Source of the DNA: Bacteroidaceae bacterium
Lineage (GTDB): Bacteria > Bacteroidota > Bacteroidia > Bacteroidales > Bacteroidaceae
NCBI GenBank assembly: GCA_902362375.1
Contig: CABIVS010000009.1
Location: 62,001-126,000, forward strand
DNA length: 64,000 nt
Direction: 5' to 3'
Made by a program: the position numbers and the translations under genes. Below, piece after piece: positions 17,908-27,328 of the stretch; position 1 is the first letter of the stretch; every line of letters starts with the position of its first letter. Under the pieces are notes generated by a model that was given only the letters and a program-made list of their open reading frames with translations, had not been told where the DNA came from and did no database searches.

Positions 17908-19461
17908 ATGAAAAAAGTAACCCAAATAATATGTTCGGTACTATTGACAGTACTCATGTGTAATTGTACGGGAAAATTTGAGGAATTCAACACCAATCAG
18001 TATCAGCCACCTACATTGAACTCCCGTCTGCTGTTTGCACAACTTATCACGTGTATGTCTTCTACCGAAGAGAACCCCGCCCAACGTAACATCACTTTCT
18101 GGGCAGGTCCGTTCGGTGGCATGCTGACTCCTTCCAGCAGTTGGAGCCGGTCGCAACATTTCTATACTTATAATGTAGACGACAACTGGAATAAATGGTC
18201 GGTTGACTGGTATTTCAAAAATTTCTACCCCAACTATTTCTCCATCGAGCGTTTCAGCGAAGCCTCGGGACACTATTATGCATTAGCTAAAATCATGCGG
18301 GTATATATCATGCAGATTATAGCTACCATGCAAGGTCCGCTTCCTTACACAAAAGTTGAAAGCGGACAATACTCCGTAGGATACGATAATGAAGAGACTG
18401 CATGGAAAGCAATGATGGACGATTTGGATTACAGCATCGGCGTACTCACCGCATTGATGAATACCGACCCGTCCTTTAACGAGTTGACCACAGAAGACCG
18501 TATCTATCAGGGAGATTATAAGAAATGGATTAAATTCGCCAATTCCCTGAAACTACGTATCGCTATCCGCATCAGTAATGCAGTACCCGAATATGCACAG
18601 GAAAAAGCAGAAGAAGCCGTATCGCATCCATACGGAGTGATGGACAGTAACGACTGCGACGCCTACGACAACATCACTGCAACGAACTATAAGAATGGTC
18701 TTGCCAGTGTGAACTCTTGGGGGGAGGTTCGTGCCAATGCCTGCATCGTCTCCTTTATGAACGGATATCAGGATCCTCGTTGCGAAGCCTACTTTACTAA
18801 ATCATCCGCATCCGGAGATTATGATTATATCGGCGTGCGCTCCGGCATACAAGGTATTACCACCAGTATGTTCTCAACCTATTCTACCGTCAAAGTAGAA
18901 ACGAAAACTCCCATGTTGATATTCAACGCAGCAGAAGTAGCTTTCCTACGGGCTGAAGGCGCACTGAAAAAGTGGAACATGGGCGGAACGGCAGAAGAAT
19001 TCTACAAAGAAGGTATCCGCCTGTCATTCAACGAGCACGGAATATCAGGTGCCGATGCATACATTGCCAACAATACGAACGTACCGGCTGATTACATATG
19101 TCCGTTGAACGCTGCCTACAACTACACAAACCCATGCAAATTAACGGTAGCTTGGGATAAGACAGGTGCTAATGCAGACGAAGATAACCTGCAACGCATC
19201 CTGACACAAAAGATGATTGCCAACTTCCCGATTGGAAACGAAACTTGGGCTGACTTCCGTCGCACCGGATATCCGGCTGTATTCCCCGCACATGACAACC
19301 TTTCCACACAAGGTGTCACTAAAGAACGCCAGCAACGCCGTCTGCGTTTCTCGGAAGATGAATACAACAGTAATGGAGCCAACGTTACAGAGGCTTGTAC
19401 TTTCTTGTCGAACGGACAGGATACGGATGCTACTGATTTATGGTGGGCAAAGAAGGATTAA
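17908..19461 (+). CDS. susD homolog: SusD-family outer-membrane glycan-binding lipoprotein
   Basis: This 517-residue lipoprotein (lipobox MCNC, Cys20) is of the SusD-like type found next to STN-SusC proteins: an early YYALAKIMRVYIMQ helix, IYQGDYKKWIKFANSLKLRI in the middle, and FNAAEVAFLRAEGAL before the C-terminus. It would cap the SusC barrel and capture glycan. It starts 12 bp after susC ends, so the two are translated from one mRNA. Its ligand residues cannot be identified from sequence alone. The downstream GH18 gene follows after 28 bp in the same operon. Confidence 0.94.
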   Translation: MKKVTQIICSVLLTVLMCNCTGKFEEFNTNQYQPPTLNSRLLFAQLITCMSSTEENPAQRNITFWAGPFGGMLTPSSSWSRSQHFYTYNVDDNWNKWSVDWYFKNFYPNYFSIERFSEASGHYYALAKIMRVYIMQIIATMQGPLPYTKVESGQYSVGYDNEETAWKAMMDDLDYSIGVLTALMNTDPSFNELTTEDRIYQGDYKKWIKFANSLKLRIAIRISNAVPEYAQEKAEEAVSHPYGVMDSNDCDAYDNITATNYKNGLASVNSWGEVRANACIVSFMNGYQDPRCEAYFTKSSASGDYDYIGVRSGIQGITTSMFSTYSTVKVETKTPMLIFNAAEVAFLRAEGALKKWNMGGTAEEFYKEGIRLSFNEHGISGADAYIANNTNVPADYICPLNAAYNYTNPCKLTVAWDKTGANADEDNLQRILTQKMIANFPIGNETWADFRRTGYPAVFPAHDNLSTQGVTKERQQRRLRFSEDEYNSNGANVTEACTFLSNGQDTDATDLWWAKKD

Positions 19462-19489
19462 CCGGATAAATTACCAAAGAATAAACAAT

Positions 19490-20422
19490 ATGAAAAATAT
19501 ATTCAACCTATTATTTGTGATGCTCATAGCTATGAATTTCCATAGCTGCGATGACTGGACTGAAATGGAAACCAAGAATTTCGAACCTGAACCGCTGTCT
19601 GAAGAATATTATGCAGCACTCAGGGAATATAAAAAAAGTGATCACCCCCTCACATTCGGATGGTTCGGAAGCTGGTCACCGCAAGGGGCAGCCTCGTTAT
19701 ACTACAGTCTGAAAAGTATTCCGGACAGTGTAGATATCGTTTCTATCTGGGGATCATACGGCAGTCTGACGCAATTCCAGAAAGACGACCTGAAATATGT
19801 TCAGGAAGTGTTGGGAACACGTGTTACATTCACCCTATTCTCACACAACATGGCCAATCTTCCCGGTAACTTCGAGAACGTAGCGGAAAATATTCCGAAA
19901 GCTGCACAAGCGATAGCCGACAGTATACACAAATACGGCTATGACGGAATTGATTTCGACCACGAATGTACCAGCAAAGACTTGCTGTACAAAGAAGAAA
20001 ACATGACTACCCTGTTAAGGGAAATGCGTCAAAGATTAGGTCCGGACAAGTTGATTATTGTAGACGGCTTTGTAGATCTCATCTCGGAAGAGGGTTGGAA
20101 ATATGCCAATTATGCAGTATCGCAAGCATACGGAGCAACTTCCGCCACAAGATTAAAACAACGGTTCGACTGGATAAAAGAATATATAGGTCCCGAACGT
20201 TACATCGTAACGGAAAACTTTGAAAGTTGGGCCGCAACCGGTGGAGTTACTTTCCGTGACCCGGAACGAGGAGAAATGCCTTCCTTGCTCGGAATGGCTT
20301 ACTGGAACCCTGTTGAAGGACGCAAAGGGGGACTGGGTACATTCCACATGGAATACGAATTCTCCAACAATTACAAATACTTGCGCCAAGCTATCCAAAT
20401 AATGAACCCAGCTAAAAAATAA
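19490..20422 (+). CDS. Surface GH18 lipoprotein, endo-beta-N-acetylglucosaminidase type
   Basis: The start is the ATG at 19490, which gives a 310-residue lipoprotein (lipobox FHSC, Cys20). An upstream frame overlapping susD is open but has no signal peptide, so I reject it. The catalytic motif is DGIDFDHE (152-159, Glu159 acid), with FDFxxE-like spacing typical of GH18. The lipid anchor and place right after SusD are typical of surface endoglycosidases that release N-glycans or chitooligosaccharide-like chains before uptake, as in known Bacteroides GH18 PUL enzymes. The exact substrate is inferred. The residue after the third motif Asp is His, as in several endo-N-acetylglucosaminidase-type GH18 proteins. 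Confidence 0.88.
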   Translation: MKNIFNLLFVMLIAMNFHSCDDWTEMETKNFEPEPLSEEYYAALREYKKSDHPLTFGWFGSWSPQGAASLYYSLKSIPDSVDIVSIWGSYGSLTQFQKDDLKYVQEVLGTRVTFTLFSHNMANLPGNFENVAENIPKAAQAIADSIHKYGYDGIDFDHECTSKDLLYKEENMTTLLREMRQRLGPDKLIIVDGFVDLISEEGWKYANYAVSQAYGATSATRLKQRFDWIKEYIGPERYIVTENFESWAATGGVTFRDPERGEMPSLLGMAYWNPVEGRKGGLGTFHMEYEFSNNYKYLRQAIQIMNPAKK

Positions 20423-20428
20423 TATATT

Positions 20429-21574
20429 ATGAGAAAGAATAAAGCATATACATTATTTGCCGGATTATTGACTTTGTTAGCCTTAACCGGTTGTAAGGAA
20501 GAATATGACCCGATAGGAAACCGCATTTACATCAATGAAGCTGCTTTCAAGAATGTAAAGAGCGTGCCTGTCAATGTAGGTGAAAAGACAGTAACAGATT
20601 TTACGGTCCGCATCGCCGACATCATGTCTAAAGACGTCAACGCCACATTGGTGGTGGATGAAACCATACTGAACGAGTACAATGAAAAGACGCTGGCCAA
20701 CTATTCATTATTGCCGGCGGACAAACATTCATTCAACAAAGAAGTGACCATCGCAAGCGGCAAGACAATGGCTCAACCGACTGTTGTGACCATTAGCCCT
20801 TATGACGCGGCAGAAGGCGTAAAATATGCATTGCCCATCAGAGTGATAGGCGACGGCAGTGTCCCCGAAGAAAAACTGGGTTCCAAATATCTTTTGTTAC
20901 TCGACAAGCCGTGGACTCAGTATACACCTTATATGAGTACTCTAGGTGGCTTCAAGTCGGAAAATGTAAACACTATTTCGGTAGAAAACTTCACAATCGA
21001 ATTCTGGCTGTGGATGGACGGCTTCAATTACAACAACCAGTGTGTTATCGACTGTTCTGCCTTCTACATTCGTTTGGGTAATGCCAACAACCAGATTACC
21101 AAAGACCAGATGCAGATTAATATCTTCGGAACGCAAGCCGAAAATAACAAAGGGTTCTTCAACAAGTTCTCCTTCCAGAAACGGACCTGGACACATGTCG
21201 CTCTTGTCTACGACCAAGTGAAATGTTATTTCTATGCCAACGGAGAAAAAGTACAAGACGTTGAAGCAAGCGGCATACCTGTTCCTATCACATCCATTGC
21301 ATTCTTCAACACCAATACGATAAATGAGCACATGATGGGACAGGCACGACTCTGGAACAAAGCTCTCACGCAGTCTGAAATCCAAAACAACATGGCAGGT
21401 CCAGTCACTGTAAACTCCAATCTTGTCGGTTACTGGAAAATGGATGAAGGTCCGGTCGAGGAAGGTAAAGACGAAATTCTGTATGACAGTTCAGGAAACA
21501 ATAACCATGCAACGTTAGTATCCGGAAGTGTCAAGGAATGGAAAGCCGACCAATGCTTTACAAAGACAAACTAA
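20429..21574 (+). CDS. DUF1735/LamG-domain surface lipoprotein
   Basis: This 381-residue lipoprotein (lipobox LTGC, Cys22) has an N-terminal DUF1735-like sandwich (about 30-160, ending GVKYALPIRVIGDG). A C-terminal LamG/concanavalin-type domain follows (about 185-370, with FTIEFWLWMDG, WTHVALVYD, GQARLWNKALTQSEI and LVGYWKMDEG). LamG folds usually bind carbohydrate, so it is a likely surface glycan-binding protein that works with the SusCD pair and the GH18 enzyme. It starts 6 bp after the GH18 gene and is the last gene of the tight cluster; a strong inverted repeat lies 42 bp after its stop. Confidence 0.88.
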   Translation: MRKNKAYTLFAGLLTLLALTGCKEEYDPIGNRIYINEAAFKNVKSVPVNVGEKTVTDFTVRIADIMSKDVNATLVVDETILNEYNEKTLANYSLLPADKHSFNKEVTIASGKTMAQPTVVTISPYDAAEGVKYALPIRVIGDGSVPEEKLGSKYLLLLDKPWTQYTPYMSTLGGFKSENVNTISVENFTIEFWLWMDGFNYNNQCVIDCSAFYIRLGNANNQITKDQMQINIFGTQAENNKGFFNKFSFQKRTWTHVALVYDQVKCYFYANGEKVQDVEASGIPVPITSIAFFNTNTINEHMMGQARLWNKALTQSEIQNNMAGPVTVNSNLVGYWKMDEGPVEEGKDEILYDSSGNNNHATLVSGSVKEWKADQCFTKTN

Positions 21575-21615
21575 CTTTTGTTGAAAAATAAATAGCGCAA
21601 ATTACATTCATTATC

Positions 21616-21685
21616 TTTAGACGTGAATTAAGTGACCTTACGAATTTCTTCCCGGTTCGTTCTACAAACTTAATTCACGTCTAAA
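21616..21685. repeat. 18-bp perfect inverted repeat with 34-bp spacer
   Basis: TTTAGACGTGAATTAAGT (21616-21633) is the exact reverse complement of 21668-21685. Inside the spacer a second short stem, ACGAA (21640-21644) with TTCGT (21656-21660), lets the whole block fold as one two-part hairpin. It lies between the LamG gene stop and the sulfatase start. No T-run follows either arm, so a classic intrinsic terminator is not obvious. It could be a processing/attenuation hairpin or a protein-binding palindrome. Confidence 0.7.
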
Positions 21686-21732
21686 ACATAATAAACCTTT
21701 TAAAGGTAACTTTAAATACAGCCATTGTCAAC

Positions 21733-23226
21733 ATGAAACAAATCATCCAACATTCATTAAATATCTGCTATCTCCCATTCATTTTTACGCCATTAGTCAC
21801 CGGATGTCAGCCGAACACAGAAAATACTCCGAAGCATCCCAACCTCTTATTCATTTTAACAGATGATTTACAAGCTTCTTCTATTCATGCTCTAGGTAAT
21901 AATGACGTGTGCACTCCTGCAATCGACAGCCTCATCGCCGCAGGTATCACCTTTACAAATACTTATACGAATGGTGCGTTGTGTGGAGCATTATCCATGC
22001 CAAGCCGCGCCATGTTGATGACCGGACGCGGAATCTATGATATTCAGGCGGACGGGATGAAAATTCCCGAAACACACACCACTTTCCCGCAACAATTCAA
22101 ACGGAATGGTTACCGCACCTTTGCCACAGGAAAATGGCATTCGGACAAGGCCTCCTTCAACCGCTCATTTCAGGAAGGAGACAACATCTATTTCGGTGGT
22201 ATGCATCCGTATGAACTGAACGGGCATTGTTCACCTCATCTGAACCATTACGACTCGACAGGTGTATATGGAAAAGAGACTGAATTTACAGGAAAAGAAT
22301 TCTCATCAAAAATGTATGCCGACGCAGCTATCCGTTTTTTGCAAAGGCGTAAAGATGAAAAGCAGCCTTTCCTTGCTTATGTCGCATTTACTTCACCTCA
22401 CGACCCGCGCAACCAACTCCCTGCTTACGGTCAGAAATACGCTCCGGACACTCTTAACCTGCCGGCCAATTTTCTCCCCCGCCACCCATTTGATAATGGA
22501 GAGATGAACGTGCGTGACGAATTACTGGTACCTGTCCCACGGACAGGCGGGCAGATACAAAAAGAACTCTCCGATTATTACGGGATGATTAGCGAAGTGG
22601 ATGTACAGATAGGACGTATTATGCAGGCATTGCAAGAAACGGGACAGGCGGACAACACGATTGTCGTCTTTGCCTCCGACAACGGTCTGGCAATGGGACG
22701 TCACGGATTACTGGGAAAGCAGAACCTTTACGACCACAGCGTGAAAGTACCGCTCACCCTTATCGCTCCCGCCTACAAAGTACAGAAAGGGAGAAAGAGT
22801 AACGCCCTGTGCTATCTGCACGACATTGCCCCGACACTTTGTGAACTGGCAAACATTGCCTTACCGGAAAGTATGACGGCACAATCTCTCTGTCATGTGT
22901 TGGAAGACTCTACCGCCACACACCGCAGCGATTTATTTCTCGCCTACTCCAACCTGCAACGGGGATTCGTCAGCGGAAAATACAAATACCTTATTTACAA
23001 TGTAGGCGGAACAATTACCGAACAATTATTCGACCTGCAGAAAGATCCATCGGAACAACATAATCTATTACCCGGACAGGAAAAAACAGCGCACGACCTG
23101 AAAGAACAATTAGCCTTCCGTATGGAAGAAGAAAAAGATTTCTGCAACTTATCCGACTCCCACTGGTGGCAAGACGGGCACAAACTGACATTTGAGGAAA
23201 TGCAACACTTATATATCTATGAATAA
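21733..23226 (+). CDS. Serine-type S1-family sulfatase lipoprotein
   Basis: This 497-residue protein has a signal with lipobox VTGC (Cys25). The sulfatase signature SMPSRAMLMTG starts at Ser88, which must be oxidised to formylglycine by an anaerobic sulfatase-maturating enzyme (not in this window). Metal ligands are suggested by LTDD (Asp44, Asp45) and by the later ASDNGLAMGRHG. It would remove sulfate esters from glycans so that exo- and endo-glycosidases can act. It follows the GH18/LamG cluster on the same strand after a 158-bp gap containing an 18-bp inverted repeat, so it may be transcribed from the same operon or separately. The sulfate position attacked cannot be told. Confidence 0.93.
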   Translation: MKQIIQHSLNICYLPFIFTPLVTGCQPNTENTPKHPNLLFILTDDLQASSIHALGNNDVCTPAIDSLIAAGITFTNTYTNGALCGALSMPSRAMLMTGRGIYDIQADGMKIPETHTTFPQQFKRNGYRTFATGKWHSDKASFNRSFQEGDNIYFGGMHPYELNGHCSPHLNHYDSTGVYGKETEFTGKEFSSKMYADAAIRFLQRRKDEKQPFLAYVAFTSPHDPRNQLPAYGQKYAPDTLNLPANFLPRHPFDNGEMNVRDELLVPVPRTGGQIQKELSDYYGMISEVDVQIGRIMQALQETGQADNTIVVFASDNGLAMGRHGLLGKQNLYDHSVKVPLTLIAPAYKVQKGRKSNALCYLHDIAPTLCELANIALPESMTAQSLCHVLEDSTATHRSDLFLAYSNLQRGFVSGKYKYLIYNVGGTITEQLFDLQKDPSEQHNLLPGQEKTAHDLKEQLAFRMEEEKDFCNLSDSHWWQDGHKLTFEEMQHLYIYE

Positions 23227-23342
23227 AACGATACTTACCGGTCTGTCGGCAGACTATGCCTGTAATAGCAACATCCGCCGACTGACAACTACTCTGCAAG
23301 CCAATGGCTACAGTACGGGACTTGCCGGAAGAAGTAGTAGTA

Positions 23343-25724
23343 CTAATAGATTCTTATTTCATCAATAAATAGAAAAGGGGGTTCGTTTTCACCGGAATGT
23401 CCTTTAGGCAAGCTTTTAAAAGGCTCCGCCACAATCTTTACATAACGCGCAGACGTTGCATCAAAAGAAAGCCGGTTCAGATCACTCTGTTTTTCTCCCA
23501 TAGCGTCTGTCGGCGCATTGTATATTTGGCGGGATACTGCTGCATACTTCTCTCCATCCGTAGATACGAATACGGAAATAGACTGTGGCCCCATAATCCA
23601 GGCACTTAAATCAGTCAAAGCAGAGACTTCCACCGAAGAAATAGATTGCAAAGACTCCAAATCTATCACTACGCTCAGATCAGAGGAGTGGTTCCCTACC
23701 CACAAACCTGTATTATGAAAGTTTATGCTTCGGATTCCATCTACCAGTACTCTCCCATTTTCCCCCTGATAACGTTCGGAAGGGGCATTTAATAACCGGA
23801 CAGGTCTGAATGTGGCTTTATTCACAAAGATTTCCTGACGCAATTCATCACTGGAAAGTCCGTCAGATAAATAGGAAACAGCCCTCAAGACACAACTCTT
23901 ATCTATCCGGAAGGCAGATTTATATAAGGAAGAAGTAGATTTAATTGGTTGACTGCCATCCAACGTGTAGTAAATTTCCGTATTGGGCAAACTTTCCAAC
24001 GAAATCTGCAAGTTCCTTTCTTCAGGAACGGACTGATAGGCTGCGGAAATAGTAAAAAAGTGATTCGCATGTCCATATCCCAACCGGTTATAACAATTCA
24101 GAAGACCGGGCAAACGGTGCAAGAAATGATCGTAAGTGCCACGCCTCCCTTCACACCATGCAGCTTCTGCAAAAGCAGCCAGACGCGGAAGGAGCATATA
24201 ATCCAATAATGAGTCATTGTCGATAAATGAAGTCCACAAACATGCTTCCGCCCCTAGCACTCTTTCCTTTTCGGTCGTTGAAAGTTGCAGGGAGAAAAAA
24301 GGAGTCTCAAATACTTTCTTCATCTCCACCAGTCCGCCGGTTGCACGAGGTTCCTGTTCCGAGTTTATTGTCTGATAATGATTCAAATACAAATGAGAAT
24401 CCGCAGATACAATCACAGAGTGACCTTTGCGGAGCGCAGCCGTGGCACGTCCTAGCCCACGCCAGGACATAATAGTAACCTCCCTGCTCAAACTATCGGA
24501 AAGCACTTCATCCCAGCCAATCATCCGCTTTCCCAATCCATGCAGATAACCAGCTATTTCTTCATTAAAAGCACTTTGCAAAAACTCCTCTGCCGTATGC
24601 CGACCAGCATCTTTCAAACCATGTTTCGTGATTGCCTTCTGGCAAGCATCACATTGCTGCCAACGGTCTTTAGGCACTTCGTCCCCTCCGATATGAATAA
24701 ACACCCCCGGAAATAACCCGGCAACTTCTTTCAAAACGTCCTTTACAAAAGGCAGGGTAAAATCATTTCCCAGGCACATCACATCTTTATGAACTCCACC
24801 AACTTCCGTAGCCACTTCATAATTCTTCCCCATACAACCTAATTCCGGATATGCCGCCAAAGCAGCCTGTGTATGACCGGGCATATCTATTTCCGGAATA
24901 ATCGTTATAAATCTTTCGGCTGCATAAGCCACTACTTCTTTTATATCTTCATGGGTATAATAACCACCATATTTGTCCGCCCCTCTCCATGCACCGACTT
25001 TAGTCAGATTCGGGTATTTTTCTATTTCTATCCTCCATCCCTGGTCGTCCGTCAGATGCCAGTGAAAATGATTCAAACGATGAAAAGCCAATAAGTCGAT
25101 ATAACGTTTCACCTGCGCAACGGAAAAGAAATGACGGCTCACATCAAGCATGGCCCCTCTATATGACATGGAAGGATAATCTTCCAACGCCACAGGAGGA
25201 AAACTTAACTCCTTCCCCGATACGATTACTTCTCCTATTCTTTTTTCCTGTTCCGCCGGTCTTTCCCACCCAAGAAGTAATAACTGCCGCAACATCTGAA
25301 CAGCATAAAACGCTCCCGCCAAGTCTGCCGCCTCGATAATCATATAATCTTCCGTAACTTCTAACTTAAACCCTTCTTTCGGCAGTTGGAAATTCCTTTC
25401 AAAAATAATTTCATTACTACGCTGCAGCTTTGAGAACTTTCCAATAGTCAACGGATATCCGGTACTTTCCGAGAGATAAGCAGCCAGTAAATCCGCAACA
25501 GATTTCCATTCAGGATAGTTCCCCGAATAAATCACCTTCGTCTGCTCATTCACGACGAATGGTCTCCCATCTTTTTCTACTATCGACACTGGTTCGGGAA
25601 TCAAGTTCCGATAAGAAACCGATGCCACAGAATCCACCGTAAACAAAGAGAAGCCTACAAAAATGAATAGAAATAATGATATAGGTGGAAGTAATGCACT
25701 CCGGCAGATATTGACTTTAACCAT
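23343..25724 (-). CDS. GH20 beta-N-acetylhexosaminidase with C-terminal accessory domains
   Basis: This 793-residue secreted enzyme has a GH20b-like N-terminal domain (about 40-180) and a GH20 catalytic barrel (about 185-530) with HWHLTDDQGWRIEI and the catalytic pair Asp348-Glu349 in HIGGDEVPKDRW. A short beta-hexosaminidase C-terminal-like piece follows (about 590-650), then an F5/8-type carbohydrate-binding-like domain (about 655-793). It removes terminal GlcNAc or GalNAc by substrate-assisted catalysis. It is convergent with the first sulfatase and 30 bp downstream of the second one, so sulfatase and hexosaminidase are co-transcribed. That pairing suggests desulfation followed by removal of the amino sugar. 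Confidence 0.94.
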   Translation of the reverse strand: MVKVNICRSALLPPISLFLFIFVGFSLFTVDSVASVSYRNLIPEPVSIVEKDGRPFVVNEQTKVIYSGNYPEWKSVADLLAAYLSESTGYPLTIGKFSKLQRSNEIIFERNFQLPKEGFKLEVTEDYMIIEAADLAGAFYAVQMLRQLLLLGWERPAEQEKRIGEVIVSGKELSFPPVALEDYPSMSYRGAMLDVSRHFFSVAQVKRYIDLLAFHRLNHFHWHLTDDQGWRIEIEKYPNLTKVGAWRGADKYGGYYTHEDIKEVVAYAAERFITIIPEIDMPGHTQAALAAYPELGCMGKNYEVATEVGGVHKDVMCLGNDFTLPFVKDVLKEVAGLFPGVFIHIGGDEVPKDRWQQCDACQKAITKHGLKDAGRHTAEEFLQSAFNEEIAGYLHGLGKRMIGWDEVLSDSLSREVTIMSWRGLGRATAALRKGHSVIVSADSHLYLNHYQTINSEQEPRATGGLVEMKKVFETPFFSLQLSTTEKERVLGAEACLWTSFIDNDSLLDYMLLPRLAAFAEAAWCEGRRGTYDHFLHRLPGLLNCYNRLGYGHANHFFTISAAYQSVPEERNLQISLESLPNTEIYYTLDGSQPIKSTSSLYKSAFRIDKSCVLRAVSYLSDGLSSDELRQEIFVNKATFRPVRLLNAPSERYQGENGRVLVDGIRSINFHNTGLWVGNHSSDLSVVIDLESLQSISSVEVSALTDLSAWIMGPQSISVFVSTDGEKYAAVSRQIYNAPTDAMGEKQSDLNRLSFDATSARYVKIVAEPFKSLPKGHSGENEPPFLFIDEIRIY

Positions 25725-25754
25725 ATATATTCTGAATCTATTAGGTTATCTTAT

Positions 25755-27173
25755 CTACTTGGCAGCCTTATCCGACTTACCGGCTTCCCTTCGTGCTTTT
25801 CCCTGACGCCCGGTCAGATCATCTCCCAGTTCATCACGCCACACATCGGCCTCTCTCATCAAATCTTTCACAATTTCCGGGTACTGCGTAATCACATTCA
25901 CACGTTCACCCATATCCCGTCTCAAATCATAAAGTTCGCACTCCTTCACTTCACCCTTTCCCAACGCTCCGGGAAGTCCGTCATTACCAGGCACCTGGCT
26001 GTCATAAGACACATATTTGTGAGGAAAAACCAGCTTATAACTTCCATCAGTAATAGCCTCCAGCGAATTCTTATGATAATAAAAACAAAGATATTTGCGG
26101 GCAGCAATCGTAGGATCAACCGTCAATGCTGGCAACATACTAATTCCATCTATTTTTTGTTTCGGTTTTTCAGCTCCCGCTATCTCAACCAAAGTAGGCA
26201 GAATATCGATATTGGAATATAAACTGTTGCACACTGTAGCCGGTTGAATCTTCCCTTTCCAATAGAAGAAACAAGGAACACGGGTACCTCCATTAAATGT
26301 ATTCGCCTTTGCTTCCCGAAGTCCGCCGGACGACCCTGCATGATTGCCATAATTCGCCCACGGCCCATTATCCGAAGTGAGAATCACTATCGTATTGTCC
26401 TCTATCCCCTCCTCACGAATGGTTCGGAGAATCTCCCCCACACTCCAATCTATCTCCATCATCACATCACCATACAACCCCTGCTTGCTTTTTCCTTTAA
26501 ACTTATCAGATACAGCCAAAGGTACATGAGGCATCGAATGGGCCAGATACAAAAAGAACGGCTTACTCCTTGCATTGCGATGAATAAAGTCGACTGCATA
26601 ATTGGTATAGTCGGTAGTCAGCCTTGTTTGATCCGTATTATAACCGATAATATCATTCCCCTTAATTAAAGGCAGATCCGGGAACTTGTACTGGGGATGA
26701 TGAGGCCACATATCATTCGAATAAGGCAGCCCATAATATTCATCGAAACCATGCTGAAGCGGAAGAAACTTTTTCTCATCTCCCAGATGCCACTTCCCGA
26801 AAATAGCCGTTGCATATCCTTTGTCGCGCAATAATTCCGCAACCGTTTCTTCCTCCGCACTGATCCCATAAGGAGAACCGGGATTCAGAGCGTAAGCAAA
26901 TCCGATACGATTCGGATAGCATCCTGTCATTAACCCCGCCCTCGAAGCACCACTAATAGGCTGAACCGCATAAAAATTGTTCATTGCCATCCCATTGGCA
27001 GCCATCCAGTCAATATGTGGAGTCTGATAACCAACTGCTCCACGACAAGAGAAATCTCCGTTTCCAGCATCGTCCAGGTTGATAAGTATGATATTAGCCG
27101 GTTTCTGTGCGATAGCTTCGGCAGACAATACAGCCATGCCCGCCATTCCTATTAATACCTTTTTGTTCTTCAT
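25755..27173 (-). CDS. Serine-type S1-family sulfatase (arylsulfatase-like)
   Basis: Starting at the ATG at 27173 gives 472 residues with a signal peptide ending AEAIAQ and no lipobox, so it is probably periplasmic; an ATG four codons upstream (27185) is also possible. The active-site signature is SGASRAGLMTG, with Ser74 as the formylglycine precursor and Ala in the usual proline position, an allowed variant of the C/S-x-P/A-x-R motif. LDDAGNGDFSC near the N-terminus and TSDNGPWANYGNHAGSSGG supply metal-site residues. The C-terminus is rich in Lys/Arg. It is the first gene of a two-gene operon with the GH20 hexosaminidase and divergent from an AraC regulator gene. Confidence 0.93.
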   Translation of the reverse strand: MKNKKVLIGMAGMAVLSAEAIAQKPANIILINLDDAGNGDFSCRGAVGYQTPHIDWMAANGMAMNNFYAVQPISGASRAGLMTGCYPNRIGFAYALNPGSPYGISAEEETVAELLRDKGYATAIFGKWHLGDEKKFLPLQHGFDEYYGLPYSNDMWPHHPQYKFPDLPLIKGNDIIGYNTDQTRLTTDYTNYAVDFIHRNARSKPFFLYLAHSMPHVPLAVSDKFKGKSKQGLYGDVMMEIDWSVGEILRTIREEGIEDNTIVILTSDNGPWANYGNHAGSSGGLREAKANTFNGGTRVPCFFYWKGKIQPATVCNSLYSNIDILPTLVEIAGAEKPKQKIDGISMLPALTVDPTIAARKYLCFYYHKNSLEAITDGSYKLVFPHKYVSYDSQVPGNDGLPGALGKGEVKECELYDLRRDMGERVNVITQYPEIVKDLMREADVWRDELGDDLTGRQGKARREAGKSDKAAK

Positions 27174-27288
27174 AATATAGTTCATAATTTTAGTTATAAA
27201 TTCATTCCACTATAATAAAGACAATCGTACAAAGCTTTCTACTAAAACATAAATGAAAGAAAGAATGTCATTTTCCGCAAAAAAATTA

Positions 27289-27296
27289 TATCTTTG
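27289..27296 (+). promoter_or_regulatory. -7 box of the first AraC regulator gene
   Basis: TATCTTTG matches TAnnTTTG and lies 32 bp upstream of the ATG at 27329, within the 155-bp gap shared with the divergent sulfatase gene. No clear -33 element is present. Confidence 0.5.
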
Positions 27297-27328
27297 TTCC
27301 CCGTAAATAACAATTCACGAATAACTTC

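Noticed and set aside
19217..19489. Open frame extending the second GH18 gene upstream into susD
   Set aside because: It overlaps susD in another frame and encodes no signal peptide; the ATG at 19490 gives a clean lipoprotein signal.
21616..21685. Invertible promoter switch flanked by the 18-bp inverted repeat
   Set aside because: The 34-bp spacer is too short for known Bacteroides invertible promoters, contains no promoter box, and no recombinase gene is nearby.
23219..23368. A 49-codon frame starting ATG-AAT-AAA, overlapping the sulfatase stop codon
   Set aside because: It runs into the 3' end of the convergent GH20 gene, resembles no family I know, and is probably chance or a degraded remnant.
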